A stretch of DNA of 64,000 nt from Streptomyces durmitorensis (GCF_023498005.1 NZ_CP097289.1:4898001-4962000), one strand, 5' to 3'; positions 42,136-51,463 are shown, counted from the first letter of the stretch. Notes: generated by a model not told the origin, from the letters alone. Numbers and translations are program-made.

Positions 42136-43050
42136 ATGCGCTGCCGAAAGCTGATGATGGGACTTGTCCTCGCCGTCGCCCTCGCCGCTCTGGCCGTGTG
42201 CGTGCCACCGACCGGCGCCGCGAGCAGACCCGAGGCCGAGGGGTTCGGGGCAGAAGGGCGCGGGGCAGAAGGGCTCGGCGCAGAGGGGCGCGGGGCAGGG
42301 GCGGCGGATCGTGGCGCCGGGTGGGCGCCCGGGGTCTCGACCTTCCGAGGCTGGGCCTTCGACACCTGCCTCGCCCCGTCCGTAGGCACGATGCGCCGCT
42401 GGAAGGCCTCCGACTACCAAGCGGTGGGCATCTATTACGCGGGCCGCGGCCGTGCGTGCAAGCGCCAGCCGGAGCTGACCCGCGGCTGGATGCGCGCGGT
42501 GCGGGGGATGGGATGGAAGGTGCTGCCGGTGTACGTCGGTTCACAGTCCCCCTGTGTCACCGCCAAGCACAAGAAGGACGTACGCATGGGACGGCACCCC
42601 TGGAGGCAGGGGACGCGGGAGGGACGTGACGCGGTACGGAAGGCGAAGGCGCTGGGGATGCGGCAGCTCAGCCCGCTCTATCTGGACATGGAGGCCTACA
42701 CCCACCGGAAGAAGAAGTGCGCCAGGACCACCCTGGCCTTCGTGCGGGCCTGGGACCGCGAGGTGCGCAGGCTCGGGTTCGTCCCGGGGTTCTACAGCAG
42801 TGCGAACTCCGGCGTACGGCACATGGAGGCGGCGCGGCGGGCAGGGGTGCGGGATCTGCCGGCGGTGATGTGGTTCGCGCGCTGGCACGTGCGGCCGCAC
42901 CTGTATCGCGAGCCCGCACTGCGGAGGAACGCGTGGCATCCTGAGCGGCGGATCCACCAGTACGCGGGGAACGTGAAGGAGCGGCACGGCGGGCGCACGC
43001 TCAAGATCGACCGGAACCTCATGCACGCGCCGGTGGCCCGCATCCGCTAG
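42136..43050 (+). CDS. secreted DUF1906 (glycoside-hydrolase-like) protein
   Basis: 304 residues. Signal peptide (KLMMGLVLAVALAALAVCVPPTGAA as hydrophobic core), then about 25 residues of GAEGRGAEGLGAEG repeats, then the DUF1906 domain: FRGWAFDTCLAPSVGTMRRW, YQAVGIYYAGRG, SPLYLDMEAYTHRKKKC with the acidic catalytic-like Asp/Glu, PGFYSSANSG, and RIHQYAGNVKERHGG near the end. The family (related to Rv2525c) adopts a GH25-like TIM barrel and is often Tat- or Sec-exported; the cell-wall substrate is unproven. Confidence 0.88.
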   Translation: MRCRKLMMGLVLAVALAALAVCVPPTGAASRPEAEGFGAEGRGAEGLGAEGRGAGAADRGAGWAPGVSTFRGWAFDTCLAPSVGTMRRWKASDYQAVGIYYAGRGRACKRQPELTRGWMRAVRGMGWKVLPVYVGSQSPCVTAKHKKDVRMGRHPWRQGTREGRDAVRKAKALGMRQLSPLYLDMEAYTHRKKKCARTTLAFVRAWDREVRRLGFVPGFYSSANSGVRHMEAARRAGVRDLPAVMWFARWHVRPHLYREPALRRNAWHPERRIHQYAGNVKERHGGRTLKIDRNLMHAPVARIR

Positions 43051-43210
43051 GCCGCAGGCGCGCCCTCTCAGGGATGAACCCTCAGAGGTCTGCTCTGCCT
43101 CCTCCACCTTCAGGAGGTGGGGCTACCACCCCGCGTACAACCTGAGGCGGACACGGCTTAGGGACCTGCGGCCGATCCGCTGAAGTAGGGGGCGCTTCTA
43201 GCGTGGAGCC

Positions 43211-43774
43211 ATGACCGTATCCATGGTGCCCATGTGCACCAGCGCATCGAAGGCCGCGACGCGGACAGCGAGTCCTTCGGCGTATCCGTCGTTCGCGTCG
43301 TACGTACGGGCACGTCAGCCCGTGTTGTTGCGCACCGCGCGCTCGCTGACCGCGAATCCGAGCGATGCCGAGGATCTGCTGCAGACCGCCCTCACCAAAA
43401 CCTATGTCGCGTGGGACCGGATCGAGGACCATCGGGCGCTCGACGGCTATGTCCGCCGGGCCCTGCTGAACACCCGGACCTCGCAGTGGCGCAAGCGCAA
43501 GGTCGACGAGTTCGCGTGTGACGAGCTTCCCGAGCCCGAGGTGACGCCGGTCGCGGATCCGGCGGAGCAGCAGGTGCTCAGGGACGCGATGTGGCGCGCG
43601 ATCATGAAGCTGCCCGCGCGGCAGCGGGCGATGGTCGTCCTGCGGTACTACGAGGACCTCAGCGAGGCCCAGACGGCCGAGGTGCTCGGAGTGTCCATCG
43701 GCACCGTCAAGAGCGCGGTCTCGCGTGCGCTCGGCAAGCTGCGCGAGGACCCGGAACTCACCCCGGTCCGGTGA
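43211..43774 (+). CDS. SigE-family ECF RNA polymerase sigma factor
   Basis: 187 residues. Region 2: LLRTARSLTANPSDAEDLLQTALTKTYVAWDRI is the core-binding/-10 recognition block with the ECF AEDLLQ motif. Region 4: MKLPARQRAMVVLRYYEDLSEAQTAEVLGVSIGTVKSAVSRALGKL is a typical helix-turn-helix, shown here split by its motifs. This subgroup ('SigE family') is numerous in Streptomyces and usually lacks an adjacent anti-sigma factor, as here. Its stop codon lies inside the first unit of a 23-bp repeat. Confidence 0.93.
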   Translation: MTVSMVPMCTSASKAATRTASPSAYPSFASYVRARQPVLLRTARSLTANPSDAEDLLQTALTKTYVAWDRIEDHRALDGYVRRALLNTRTSQWRKRKVDEFACDELPEPEVTPVADPAEQQVLRDAMWRAIMKLPARQRAMVVLRYYEDLSEAQTAEVLGVSIGTVKSAVSRALGKLREDPELTPVR

Positions 43775-43822
43775 CCGGACGCGCCCCGGTCCGGTGACCG
43801 GACGCACGCCGGTCCGGTGATC
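43761..43822. repeat. 23-bp tandem repeat (2.7 copies) over the sigma-factor stop codon
   Basis: CCGGTCCGGTGACCGGACGC starts at 43761, 43784 and (partly) 43807. Each unit contains the small hairpin CCGGTC-CGGT-GACCGG, so the array may also help termination. Confidence 0.9.
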
Positions 43823-43862
43823 GCCGCAGTTCCGCGGGACCTTTCTTCTCCCGTACTAGTGA

Positions 43863-43878
43863 CATACCGTGCGGTATG
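43863..43878 (+). promoter_or_regulatory. palindromic candidate operator of the acyl-CoA ligase gene
   Basis: CATACCG-TG-CGGTATG, a perfect 7-bp inverted repeat with a 2-bp centre, 87 bp upstream of the start. TetR-family regulators of fatty-acid genes bind sites of this size. No regulator gene is adjacent. Confidence 0.6.
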
Positions 43879-43964
43879 CGGCAAGAATCTGGCGAGCCCT
43901 ACTGCCAGGTAGGTCATCCGGGAGCCGCCCTGGATGAATGCCGCGCGCCCACCGGGAGGACGCC

Positions 43965-45614
43965 GTGCTGAGCACGATGCAGGACGTACCACTGACCGTC
44001 ACCCGCATCCTCCGGCACGGGACAACCGTGCACGGGTCGTCGCAGGTCACCACATGGACCGGCGAGGCCGCTCCGCAGCGCCGCAGCTTCCGTGAGATCG
44101 GTGAACGCTCCGCCCAGCTGGCGCACGCGCTGCGCGAGGACCTCGGGGTCGATGGCGACGAGCGAATTGCCACCTTTATGTGGAATAACGCTGAACACGT
44201 CGAGGCATACTTCGCGGTCCCCTGTATGGGCGCCGTCCTGCACACCCTCAATCTCCGGCTGCCCGCCGACCAGTTGACCTGGATCGTGAACCACGCGGCC
44301 GACCGCGTCATCATCGTCAACGGCTCCCTCATCCCGCTCCTCGCGCCCCTGCTGCCGCAGTTGCCGACGGTCGAGCACCTGGTGGTCTCGGGCCCCGGCG
44401 ACCGTTCGCCGCTGGCCGGGATCCAGGCGCAGGTGCACGAGTACGAGGACCTGCTCGCCGCCAAGCCCACGACGTACGACTGGCCCGAGCTGGACGAGCG
44501 CACGGCCGCCGCCATGTGCTACACCTCCGGCACCACCGGCGACCCCAAGGGCGTCGTCTACTCCCACCGCTCCATCTACCTGCACTCCATGCAGGTCAAC
44601 ATGAGCGAGTCCATGGGCCTGACGGACGCCGACACCACGCTCGTCGTCGTCCCGCAGTTCCACGTCAACGCCTGGGGTCTGCCGCACGCGACCCTGATGG
44701 CCGGCGTGAACATGCTGATGCCGGACCGCTTCCTCCAGCCCGCCCCGCTCGCCGAGATGATCGAGACGGAGCGGCCCACGCACGCGGCCGCCGTCCCCAC
44801 CATCTGGCAGGGCCTGCTCGCCGAACTCACCGCGAAGCCGCGTGACGTCAGCTCGCTCGGCCAGGTCACCATCGGCGGCTCGGCCTGCCCGCCCTCGCTG
44901 ATGGAGGCCTTCGACAAGCTGGGCATGCGGGTCTGCCACGCCTGGGGCATGACCGAGACCTCCCCGCTCGGCACGGTCGCCCGCCCGCCGGCCAAGTCCA
45001 TCGGCACGGACGAGGAGTTCGGCTACCGCCTCACGCAGGGCCGCTTCCCGACCGGAGTCGAGGCCCGCCTGGTCGGCCCCGGCGGCGAGCACCTGCCGTG
45101 GGACGGCGAGGCGGCAGGCGAGCTGGAGGTGCGCGGGCCGTGGATCGCGGGCGCGTACTACGGCGGCGCGGGCGGCGAGGCCCTCAAGCCCGAGGACAAG
45201 TTCAGCGCGGACGGCTGGCTGAAGACCGGCGACGTCGGCGTGATCACCCCCGACGGCTTCCTGACGCTCACCGACCGTGCGAAGGACGTCATCAAGTCGG
45301 GCGGCGAGTGGATCTCCAGCGTCGAACTGGAGAACGCGATCATGGCCCACCCGGACGTCGCCGAGGCGGCGGTCGTCGCCGTCCCCGACGACAAGTGGGG
45401 CGAACGCCCGCTCGCCACGGTCGTGTTGAAGGAGGGCGCGAGCCTCGAGTACGCCGCCCTGCGCGACTTCCTCGCGGGCACCATCGCCAAGTGGCAGCTG
45501 CCCGAGCGCTGGGCGATCGTGCCCGCCGTACCCAAGACGAGCGTCGGCAAGTTCGACAAGAAGGTGCTGCGCAGGCAGTACGCGGCCGGGGAGCTGGACG
45601 TCACGAAGCTCTGA
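43965..45614 (+). CDS. fatty-acyl-CoA ligase (FadD-type AMP-binding enzyme)
   Basis: 549 residues from the GTG at 43965, preceded by GGGAGG. ANL superfamily: P-loop YTSGTTGDPKGVVYSH, the A5 region WGMTETSP, the ADP-binding TGDVG, hinge DRAKDVIKSGGEWIS and the catalytic Lys in KTSVGKFDKK. It activates a fatty acid as AMP then CoA ester. Size and the NLRLPADQLTWI segment fit medium- or long-chain ligases. A palindromic operator lies upstream and a perfect hairpin downstream. It could feed the igr-like operon 1.9 kb upstream, but is separated by two unrelated genes. Confidence 0.93.
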   Translation: MLSTMQDVPLTVTRILRHGTTVHGSSQVTTWTGEAAPQRRSFREIGERSAQLAHALREDLGVDGDERIATFMWNNAEHVEAYFAVPCMGAVLHTLNLRLPADQLTWIVNHAADRVIIVNGSLIPLLAPLLPQLPTVEHLVVSGPGDRSPLAGIQAQVHEYEDLLAAKPTTYDWPELDERTAAAMCYTSGTTGDPKGVVYSHRSIYLHSMQVNMSESMGLTDADTTLVVVPQFHVNAWGLPHATLMAGVNMLMPDRFLQPAPLAEMIETERPTHAAAVPTIWQGLLAELTAKPRDVSSLGQVTIGGSACPPSLMEAFDKLGMRVCHAWGMTETSPLGTVARPPAKSIGTDEEFGYRLTQGRFPTGVEARLVGPGGEHLPWDGEAAGELEVRGPWIAGAYYGGAGGEALKPEDKFSADGWLKTGDVGVITPDGFLTLTDRAKDVIKSGGEWISSVELENAIMAHPDVAEAAVVAVPDDKWGERPLATVVLKEGASLEYAALRDFLAGTIAKWQLPERWAIVPAVPKTSVGKFDKKVLRRQYAAGELDVTKL

Positions 45615-45636
45615 CGCGAGGCCTGACAGCGGGTTG

Positions 45637-45670
45637 ATGCGCCGCGCCCCCGGCCGGGGGCGCGGCGCAT
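45637..45670. terminator. convergent terminator, 34-bp perfect palindrome
   Basis: Arms 45637-45653 and 45654-45670 are perfect inverses (ATGCGCCGCGCCCCCGG and its complement). It separates the ligase gene from the convergent 4.5-kb sensor gene. Confidence 0.9.
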
Positions 45671-45701
45671 CGCCGTACTCCGAGGCCTAGTACTCCGAGG
45701 G

Positions 45702-48700
45702 CTAGTTCGTGCCGATCTTCGCCAGCAGGTCCACGATCCGGCCCTGCACCTCGGTGCTCGTCGACCGCTCCGCGAGGAACAGCACCGTCTCCCCCGCCGC
45801 GAGCCGCGGCAGCTCCGTCTGGTCGACGGCGGCGGTGTAGACGACGAGCGGGGTGCGGTTCAACTGGCCGTTCGCGCGCAGCCAGTCGATGATCCCGGCC
45901 CTGCGGCGACGTACCTGCATCAGGTCCATCACCACCAGGTTCGGCCGCATCTGCGCCGCGAGCGTCACCGCGTCCGCGTCGCTCTCGGCCCGCGCCACCT
46001 GCATGCCACGCCGTTCCAGCGTCGCGGTCAGGGCGAGCGCGATCTCCTCGTGCTCCTCGATGAGCAGGACGCGCGGCGGGTGCTGCTCGCTGTCGCGGGG
46101 TGCGAGGGCCTTCAGGAGTACGGCGGGGTCGGCGCCGTACGCCGCCTCGCGCGTCGCCTGGCCGAGTCCCGCCGTGACCAGCACGGGAACCTCGGCGGCC
46201 ACGGCGGCGGTGCGCAGCGACTGCAGGGCCGTACGCGTGATCGGTCCGGTCAGCGGGTCCACGAACAGGGCCGCGGGGAACGCCGCGATCTGGGCGTCGA
46301 CCTCTTCGCGGGAGTTCACGATCACGGGACGGTAGCCGCGGTCGCTCAGCGCCTGCTGGGTGGTGACGTCGGGCGCGGGCCAGACGAGGAGGCGGCGCGG
46401 GTTGTCCAGCGGCTCGGGCGGCAGTTCGTCGTCCATCGGCTGCGGCTGGGGCCGGTTGGCGACCTCGACGGCACCGCCGGGACCGTCCAGCGGCTCCGGA
46501 CCCTCGTCGGCGTCCTCGTCCGGTGCGCCTATGGCGTACGAGCGGCCGGTGCCCTCCGTGGAGGACCCGATACGGGACTGCGGCTGGGCCGGCGCCTGGG
46601 TCTGAGCCTGGGGCTGCGCCTGGGTCTGCGCCTGAGGGTGCGGGCGGGCCGCGGCCTCGGGGCGCTCTTCGGCCGCCGGGTCAGGGCGGGTGGAGAGCCT
46701 GCGACGACGACCGGAGCCACCGACGGACCCTCCGAGGGAGCCGCCGCCTCCGAGGGTGTGGGACTGCGACTGCCCAGGGTTTTGAGCCGGGGCCTGCTCG
46801 GGCAGCGGGCCCGCGCCCGCGGTGGGCTGCGGGGCCTGGGGCTTGGCCGGTGCCTGCGGCGGCACCGAAGCCTGCTGGGGTTGCTGGGGTTGCTGGGGCG
46901 GCTGCTGAGCCGGAGGTGTCTGCGGGGGCAGCGGAGGCTGCGGCGCCTGCGGGATCTGCGGATTCTGCGCTGCCGGTGCCGTCGGTGCCGCAGCCTGGCC
47001 CTGCTGCAGCCCGAGGCGGCGCTGCTGCTGCTCGGCGATCTGCTGGCCGAACGGCACGCCCTGCCCGAGCGTACGCACGCTGATCGCGCGCCCCTGCGTC
47101 GAGTTGGGGTCGCCGGGCGCGGCCTCGGCGGGCAGCGGCTGCGCGGCGCGCGCCTGCGTCCCGCGCTCGGGCGGGAGCGCGACGCCCCTGCCGGGTGTGT
47201 GGACGCCCCGCGCGGGGGTGCCTGTGCCTTCGCCGTACGTGGTGGCCTGCGAGGGAACGCCGGCGGGCGGGGTCCCTTGCGCGTCCCCCGCGGAACCGGC
47301 GGCCGCGGGCGCACCTGGGGCGGCCGGAGCGCTGAGTGCGCTGGGCGCACTGGGTGCACCAGGAGCGGCCGGAGCGGCCGGAGCTTCCGGCGCCGGACGG
47401 GACCGGCGGCGGCCCGTCGGCGCGTCCGCCGGGTGAGGCTGCGGCGGGGTGTGGTCGTCGGCCGGATCGTGCAGGGCCGCTTCGTGCTGACCCGTGTCGT
47501 CCTGGTCGGCCGAAGCGGGCGGCAGTGCGAAGACGCGCCCGCTGGGAGCCTCCTCGGCGGCGGCCCGCTCCTTGGCGGCGGCAAGCGCACGGCGGCGCCG
47601 CCCCGTCGGCCGGGGCGAGGCCTCGCCCGCGTCACCGGCGGAAGCAGCCGAACCGGCGACAGCCACAGCCGTCCCCGCCCCGGAGCCGCTTACCCCGGAG
47701 CCACCGGCCCCGGAACCCCCGGCGGCAGCACCCTCCTGCCCGCCACCGCCCGAAGGCAGCGCGGGCGGCAACGCCAACTGCTCATCACTGCCGCGCCGCG
47801 CCCGCTGCCCGGACGCTGCGGGGGCCACGCCCCCGGCGGGAACCGGCACGCCCTGCGGCGGCACCGTCTGCCCGAGAGCCGCCGACCCGGCCGCGTGCTC
47901 GGCAGCGGTCACGACGGAGCCCACGGAACCGGCCGACCCGGCAGAACCGGCAGAACCGGCGGAGCCCTCCGCGGCGCTGGGCCGACCACGCCGCCGCCCC
48001 GTACCACCAGAAGTCTGCGAACCCTGTGATCCCTGTGATCCCTGCGAACCCTCGGCCGACGCGGGCGCCCCCGGAGCCACCGGCACCTCGGCCGAAGCCG
48101 AGCCTGAACCCAAGCCCGAGCCCGAGCCCGAAGCCGCAGCCTCAGCAACAGCCTGCGCCTCAGCAGCTTCAGCAGCTTCAGCAGCTTCAGCGGCCTCCGC
48201 CGCACGCCGCCCCCGCCGCCGTCCGGTCCCGCTGGGCGAAGCTCCGCCTCCCGAGGTGGCACCCTCGGCATCCGAGCTCTCCAGGAAAGAGTCCACCGAA
48301 GGACCGGCGGCGCGCCGGGCCCGTCGCCGTCCGCCACCCGTGGCGGGCGAAGCCTGCGAGGGCACCACGACCGAAGAGCCGACGGAGGCACCGGCCGCCG
48401 CCTCAGAGGCAAGAGAAAGAGCAGGAGCAGAGGCAGCGGCAGAGGCAGCGGCAGCGGCGGAGGCAGGAGCAGAGGCAACAGCCGCCCCGCCCCCCGCACC
48501 GATCGGCACCTCAAGAACGTACGCATTGCCGCTCATCCCCGGCACCTCATGCGTCTGCAGCACGCCGCCGTGCGCCCGCACGATGCCCCGGACGATCGGC
48601 TCGTGCACCGGGTCTCCCCCGGCGTACGGTCCCCGCACCTCGATGCGGACGACCTCACCGCGCTGAGCGGCGGCCACGACCACGGTCGAGTCCACGTACC

Positions 48701-50204
48701 CACCGGGGGCCACGGCCGAAGGGGCCACACCGGCACGCGCGTTGCCCGTGGCGTCGATCCCCGCCACGTCGGCGACCAGGTGCGCGAGCGCCGTGGCGAG
48801 CCGCCCCGGGTCCACCTCGACCTCGATCGGCGGCGCGTGCACCGCGAACTGCGCGCGTCCGGGCCCGATCAGCTCGACCGCGCCCTCCACGCCGCTCGCG
48901 ACGACGGCATCGAGCATGACCTTCACGCACGTCAGCTGATCCGCACCCGAGTCGAGCAACTGGAAGCCAAGGACATTGTCGACAAGCGTGGTGATGCGCG
49001 CGTACCCGGCGGAAAGATGATGGAGAACCTGATTCGCCTCGGGCCACAACTGCCCGGCGTCATCGGCGGCAAGGGCCGAAAGCTCACTCCGCAGCTCGTC
49101 CAGCGGCCCCCGCAACGACGACCCGAGCACGGCGAGCAGCTGCTCGTGCCGCGCGGCCAGAGCGTCGTACCGCGCCTTCTCGCGCTCGGTCAGCTCCTCG
49201 AACCGGTCCTTCTCGCGCTCGGCGAGCGCCGCGTACCGCTCCTGCTCGGCGGCGATCTCCTCCGCGCGCTGCTCGGCCGCGGCGGCCAGTTCCGCCGCGT
49301 GCCGCTCGGTGGCGGCCCGCAGTTCTTCCGTGCGCCGCTCGGTCGCGGCCTGCATCTCCTCGGCGTGCTGCGCGATCGCGGCCTCGTGCTCCTCGGCCAG
49401 CGCGTCGTAGGGCCGCCGGTCGGTGAACGTCATGACCGCGCCGACGAGCTGGTCCCCGTCCCGCACCGGCGCCGTGGTCAGGTCGACGGCGACCCGGTCG
49501 CCGCTCTTGGACCACAGGACCTGTCCGCGCACCCGGTGCTTGCGCCCGGAGCGGAGCGTGTCGGCGAGGGGGGACTCCTCGTACGGGAAGGGCTCACCGT
49601 CGGCGCGCGAGTGGAGCACCAGGTGGTGCAGCTCCTGCCCGCCCAGGTCGCTGGCCCTGAAGCCCAGTATCTGGGCGGCGGCCGGATTGACGAGGACGAC
49701 CCGTCCGTCGGTGTCCGTCCCGACGACACCTTCGGCGGCGGCGCGCAGGATCATCTCGGTCTGCCGCTGGGAGCGCGCGAGTTCGGCCTCGGTGTCCACG
49801 GCGCCCGAAAGGTCGCGTACGACGAGCATGAGCAACTCGTCGCCGGTGTAGCCGTAATTGTCGTACGCGTCCCGGATGTCCTCGAGGTTCGAGCTGGTGA
49901 CCTCGACGGGGAACTCGCTGCCGTCCGTGCGCCGCGCGATCATCCGCGTCGGCTTCGTACGCCCGCGCTCGTCGATGGATTCGGGCCTGCGCATCGATCC
50001 GGGAATGAGCCGGGAGTCGAACTCCGGCAACAGATCGAGGAGGCCACGGCCCACGAGGGCGGTGCCCGGCGTCTCGAACGCCTCGAGCGCGATCGCGTTC
50101 GCGTTCACGACGGTCCCGTTGGCATTCACGAGGACCAGCGCGTCCGGGAGCGCGTCGAGTATGGCTGCGAGGCGAGCAGCGCCTCGGGATGGCCTGCTGC
50201 TCAC
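45702..50204 (-). CDS. 1500-aa PAS / degenerate histidine kinase / receiver-like protein with 700-aa disordered linker
   Basis: Residues 8-135 and 150-262 are PAS domains (NANGTVVNANAIALEAF; TDGRVVLVNPAAAQILGF). Residues 270-355 form a Glu/Ala coiled coil. Residues 356-570 keep the outline of a kinase core but the H box reads GSSLRGPLDELR, with no phospho-acceptor His, and the N box (LAHLVADVAG) lacks its Asn. Residues 571-1267 are Ala/Pro/Ser/Gly/Gln-rich with many short repeats. Residues 1378-1500 are receiver-like with Asp1427 in VVMDLM but no clear catalytic Lys. I infer a scaffold or sensor without its own kinase activity. Confidence 0.88.
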   Translation of the reverse strand: MSSRPSRGAARLAAILDALPDALVLVNANGTVVNANAIALEAFETPGTALVGRGLLDLLPEFDSRLIPGSMRRPESIDERGRTKPTRMIARRTDGSEFPVEVTSSNLEDIRDAYDNYGYTGDELLMLVVRDLSGAVDTEAELARSQRQTEMILRAAAEGVVGTDTDGRVVLVNPAAAQILGFRASDLGGQELHHLVLHSRADGEPFPYEESPLADTLRSGRKHRVRGQVLWSKSGDRVAVDLTTAPVRDGDQLVGAVMTFTDRRPYDALAEEHEAAIAQHAEEMQAATERRTEELRAATERHAAELAAAAEQRAEEIAAEQERYAALAEREKDRFEELTEREKARYDALAARHEQLLAVLGSSLRGPLDELRSELSALAADDAGQLWPEANQVLHHLSAGYARITTLVDNVLGFQLLDSGADQLTCVKVMLDAVVASGVEGAVELIGPGRAQFAVHAPPIEVEVDPGRLATALAHLVADVAGIDATGNARAGVAPSAVAPGGYVDSTVVVAAAQRGEVVRIEVRGPYAGGDPVHEPIVRGIVRAHGGVLQTHEVPGMSGNAYVLEVPIGAGGGAAVASAPASAAAAASAAASAPALSLASEAAAGASVGSSVVVPSQASPATGGGRRRARRAAGPSVDSFLESSDAEGATSGGGASPSGTGRRRGRRAAEAAEAAEAAEAAEAQAVAEAAASGSGSGLGSGSASAEVPVAPGAPASAEGSQGSQGSQGSQTSGGTGRRRGRPSAAEGSAGSAGSAGSAGSVGSVVTAAEHAAGSAALGQTVPPQGVPVPAGGVAPAASGQRARRGSDEQLALPPALPSGGGGQEGAAAGGSGAGGSGVSGSGAGTAVAVAGSAASAGDAGEASPRPTGRRRRALAAAKERAAAEEAPSGRVFALPPASADQDDTGQHEAALHDPADDHTPPQPHPADAPTGRRRSRPAPEAPAAPAAPGAPSAPSALSAPAAPGAPAAAGSAGDAQGTPPAGVPSQATTYGEGTGTPARGVHTPGRGVALPPERGTQARAAQPLPAEAAPGDPNSTQGRAISVRTLGQGVPFGQQIAEQQQRRLGLQQGQAAAPTAPAAQNPQIPQAPQPPLPPQTPPAQQPPQQPQQPQQASVPPQAPAKPQAPQPTAGAGPLPEQAPAQNPGQSQSHTLGGGGSLGGSVGGSGRRRRLSTRPDPAAEERPEAAARPHPQAQTQAQPQAQTQAPAQPQSRIGSSTEGTGRSYAIGAPDEDADEGPEPLDGPGGAVEVANRPQPQPMDDELPPEPLDNPRRLLVWPAPDVTTQQALSDRGYRPVIVNSREEVDAQIAAFPAALFVDPLTGPITRTALQSLRTAAVAAEVPVLVTAGLGQATREAAYGADPAVLLKALAPRDSEQHPPRVLLIEEHEEIALALTATLERRGMQVARAESDADAVTLAAQMRPNLVVMDLMQVRRRRAGIIDWLRANGQLNRTPLVVYTAAVDQTELPRLAAGETVLFLAERSTSTEVQGRIVDLLAKIGTN

Positions 50205-50450
50205 GACGACGCTTCCTCCCTGGTTACTGCTGCTTGCCGACTCGCCCAGGCCATCTTGCCCCGCGGCCCGCGGCGTGTCACGGGAGGGAGTCTACGGGGA
50301 GTGGTTGTGCGAGCGACGCCGGATGAGAGGGAGGTCGCACGCAGAAGATGTGAGGCTTCCGTACCGCCTGGTCACGACGGTGTGGCGGCCGGACGGATTC
50401 ACGCGTGGCCGGAACCGGACTTGGCCGTGGCCGAAAGGGTTCGGCCGGGG

Positions 50451-50894
50451 CTAGGCGCCGGCCTCGGGCAGCACCGGGACGAGCTTGTCCCAGCGGGAGA
50501 TCTCGCATCCGTTGCTGCGGTCGTACGTCGCGTCGACGGGCCGCCCGTTCCAGGTGCCCGTGATGTGCGCGGTGGCGGGACCGCCGTACTGCATGGTGCA
50601 GGCCGAGCCGGCCGGCGTGGGCGCGAAGGTGTCCTTGCCCCAGGTGCCCTGGTCGAGCTTCGAACACGCCTCCTCCGCCCGCGGGTGCGTGCCGCCCGCG
50701 GGGTGACACTCCAGCTCGAACGTCCCGTCCCGCCCGTCCCCGGCGTCGGTCACCTTCACCGTGAGCCGGTCGGGGGTCGACTCGGTCAACGGCGTCGACA
50801 GGTGCAGGGGCCCCATGTCGGCGTGGGCGACGACGGGCGCGGCGGACAGCGCGGCGACGGACGCGGCGGCGGTGAGGACGAGGCGGCGCAGCAT
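50451..50894 (-). CDS. SSI-family (subtilisin inhibitor-like) secreted protease inhibitor
   Basis: 147 residues from the ATG at 50894; an upstream in-frame ATG at 50936 would hide the signal peptide. Signal: RRLVLTAAASVAALSAAPVVAHA, then a mature chain starting DMGPLHLSTPL. The four Cys of SSI are present: ELECHPAGGTHP, EEACSKLD, SACTMQYGG and SNGCEISRW. By alignment to SSI (CPMVYD) the reactive bond would be Met-Gln in CTMQYGG, an unusual P1' and a changed loop (GGP instead of DPV). Extracellular inhibition of serine proteases is expected. The 240-bp region before it (50205-50450) holds nothing I can name. Confidence 0.9.
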   Translation of the reverse strand: MLRRLVLTAAASVAALSAAPVVAHADMGPLHLSTPLTESTPDRLTVKVTDAGDGRDGTFELECHPAGGTHPRAEEACSKLDQGTWGKDTFAPTPAGSACTMQYGGPATAHITGTWNGRPVDATYDRSNGCEISRWDKLVPVLPEAGA

Positions 50895-51108
50895 GACGGG
50901 GCTCCACTGGGTGCGGGGTACCGGGTACGCGAACACGTACGGGCTCTACCGCGTCTAACGCCGTTGACGCCGCGACGTTGCGGGCGGGGAAAGACACTTT
51001 GCTCTGCGGGCCGCCCGACTAGTACCTTGGAAGCCGCGATTGGTGACACGCCACCCGGCTGTGTCATCATCTGCACGCACCCCTCGCGTTCGCGCAGGTG
51101 TGCAAGCT

Positions 51109-51199
51109 GGAGGCGTCGCCTAGTCCGGTCTATGGCGCCGCACTGCTAATGCGGTTTGGGACTTAAATCCCATCGAGGGTTCAAATCCCTCCGCCTCCG
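51109..51199 (+). tRNA. tRNA-Ser(GCT)
   Basis: Acceptor GGAGGCG pairs with CGCCTCC, the anticodon arm CCGCA-CTGCTAA-TGCGG gives anticodon GCT, a long variable arm (TGGGACTTAAATCCCA) follows, and the T-loop is TTCAAAT. The discriminator is G and CCA is not encoded. Confidence 0.97.
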
Positions 51200-51210
51200 C
51201 TGCAAGATCC

Positions 51211-51241
51211 CGAAGCCCCGGTCCCCTGGACCGGGGCTTCG
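51211..51241 (+). terminator. terminator of tRNA-Ser(GCT)
   Basis: Perfect 14-bp stem, arms 51211-51224 and 51228-51241, 3-nt loop, followed by GCGTTTCGC. Confidence 0.88.
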
Positions 51242-51390
51242 GCGTTTCGCTGCCCAGAAGCACGTTTCCGCAGGTCGCAAGCGGTGTGGTCAATGGATTT
51301 CACATGGCGGCGGCGGTCATGTAATGTTCTTCCTGTCGCCGCGAACGGGCCGAAAGGCCGGGGAGCGAAGGCAAACAAAAGAAAAACCAA

Positions 51391-51463
51391 GCACTCGTAG
51401 CTTAACGGATAGAGCATCTGACTACGGATCAGAAGGTTGCAGGTTCGAATCCTGCCGAGTGCA
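51391..51463 (+). tRNA. tRNA-Arg(ACG), used as integration site
   Basis: Acceptor GCACTCG pairs with CGAGTGC, the anticodon arm TCTGA-CTACGGA-TCAGA gives anticodon ACG, and the T-arm is GCAGG-TTCGAAT-CCTGC. The discriminator is A and CCA is not encoded. Its 3' half from 51422 is duplicated at 55528, so the intact gene is the left junction of an integrated element. Confidence 0.98.

Noticed and set aside
47900..48500. CRISPR-like short repeats
   Set aside because: They are in-frame Ala/Ser/Gly/Glu codon repeats inside the disordered linker, without constant spacers or cas genes.
46050..48919. Long open frames on the plus strand, up to 659 residues, opposite the large sensor gene
   Set aside because: They are Arg/Pro/Gly-rich products of GC codon bias opposite a repeat-rich coding region, have no domain motifs, and lack ribosome-binding sites.
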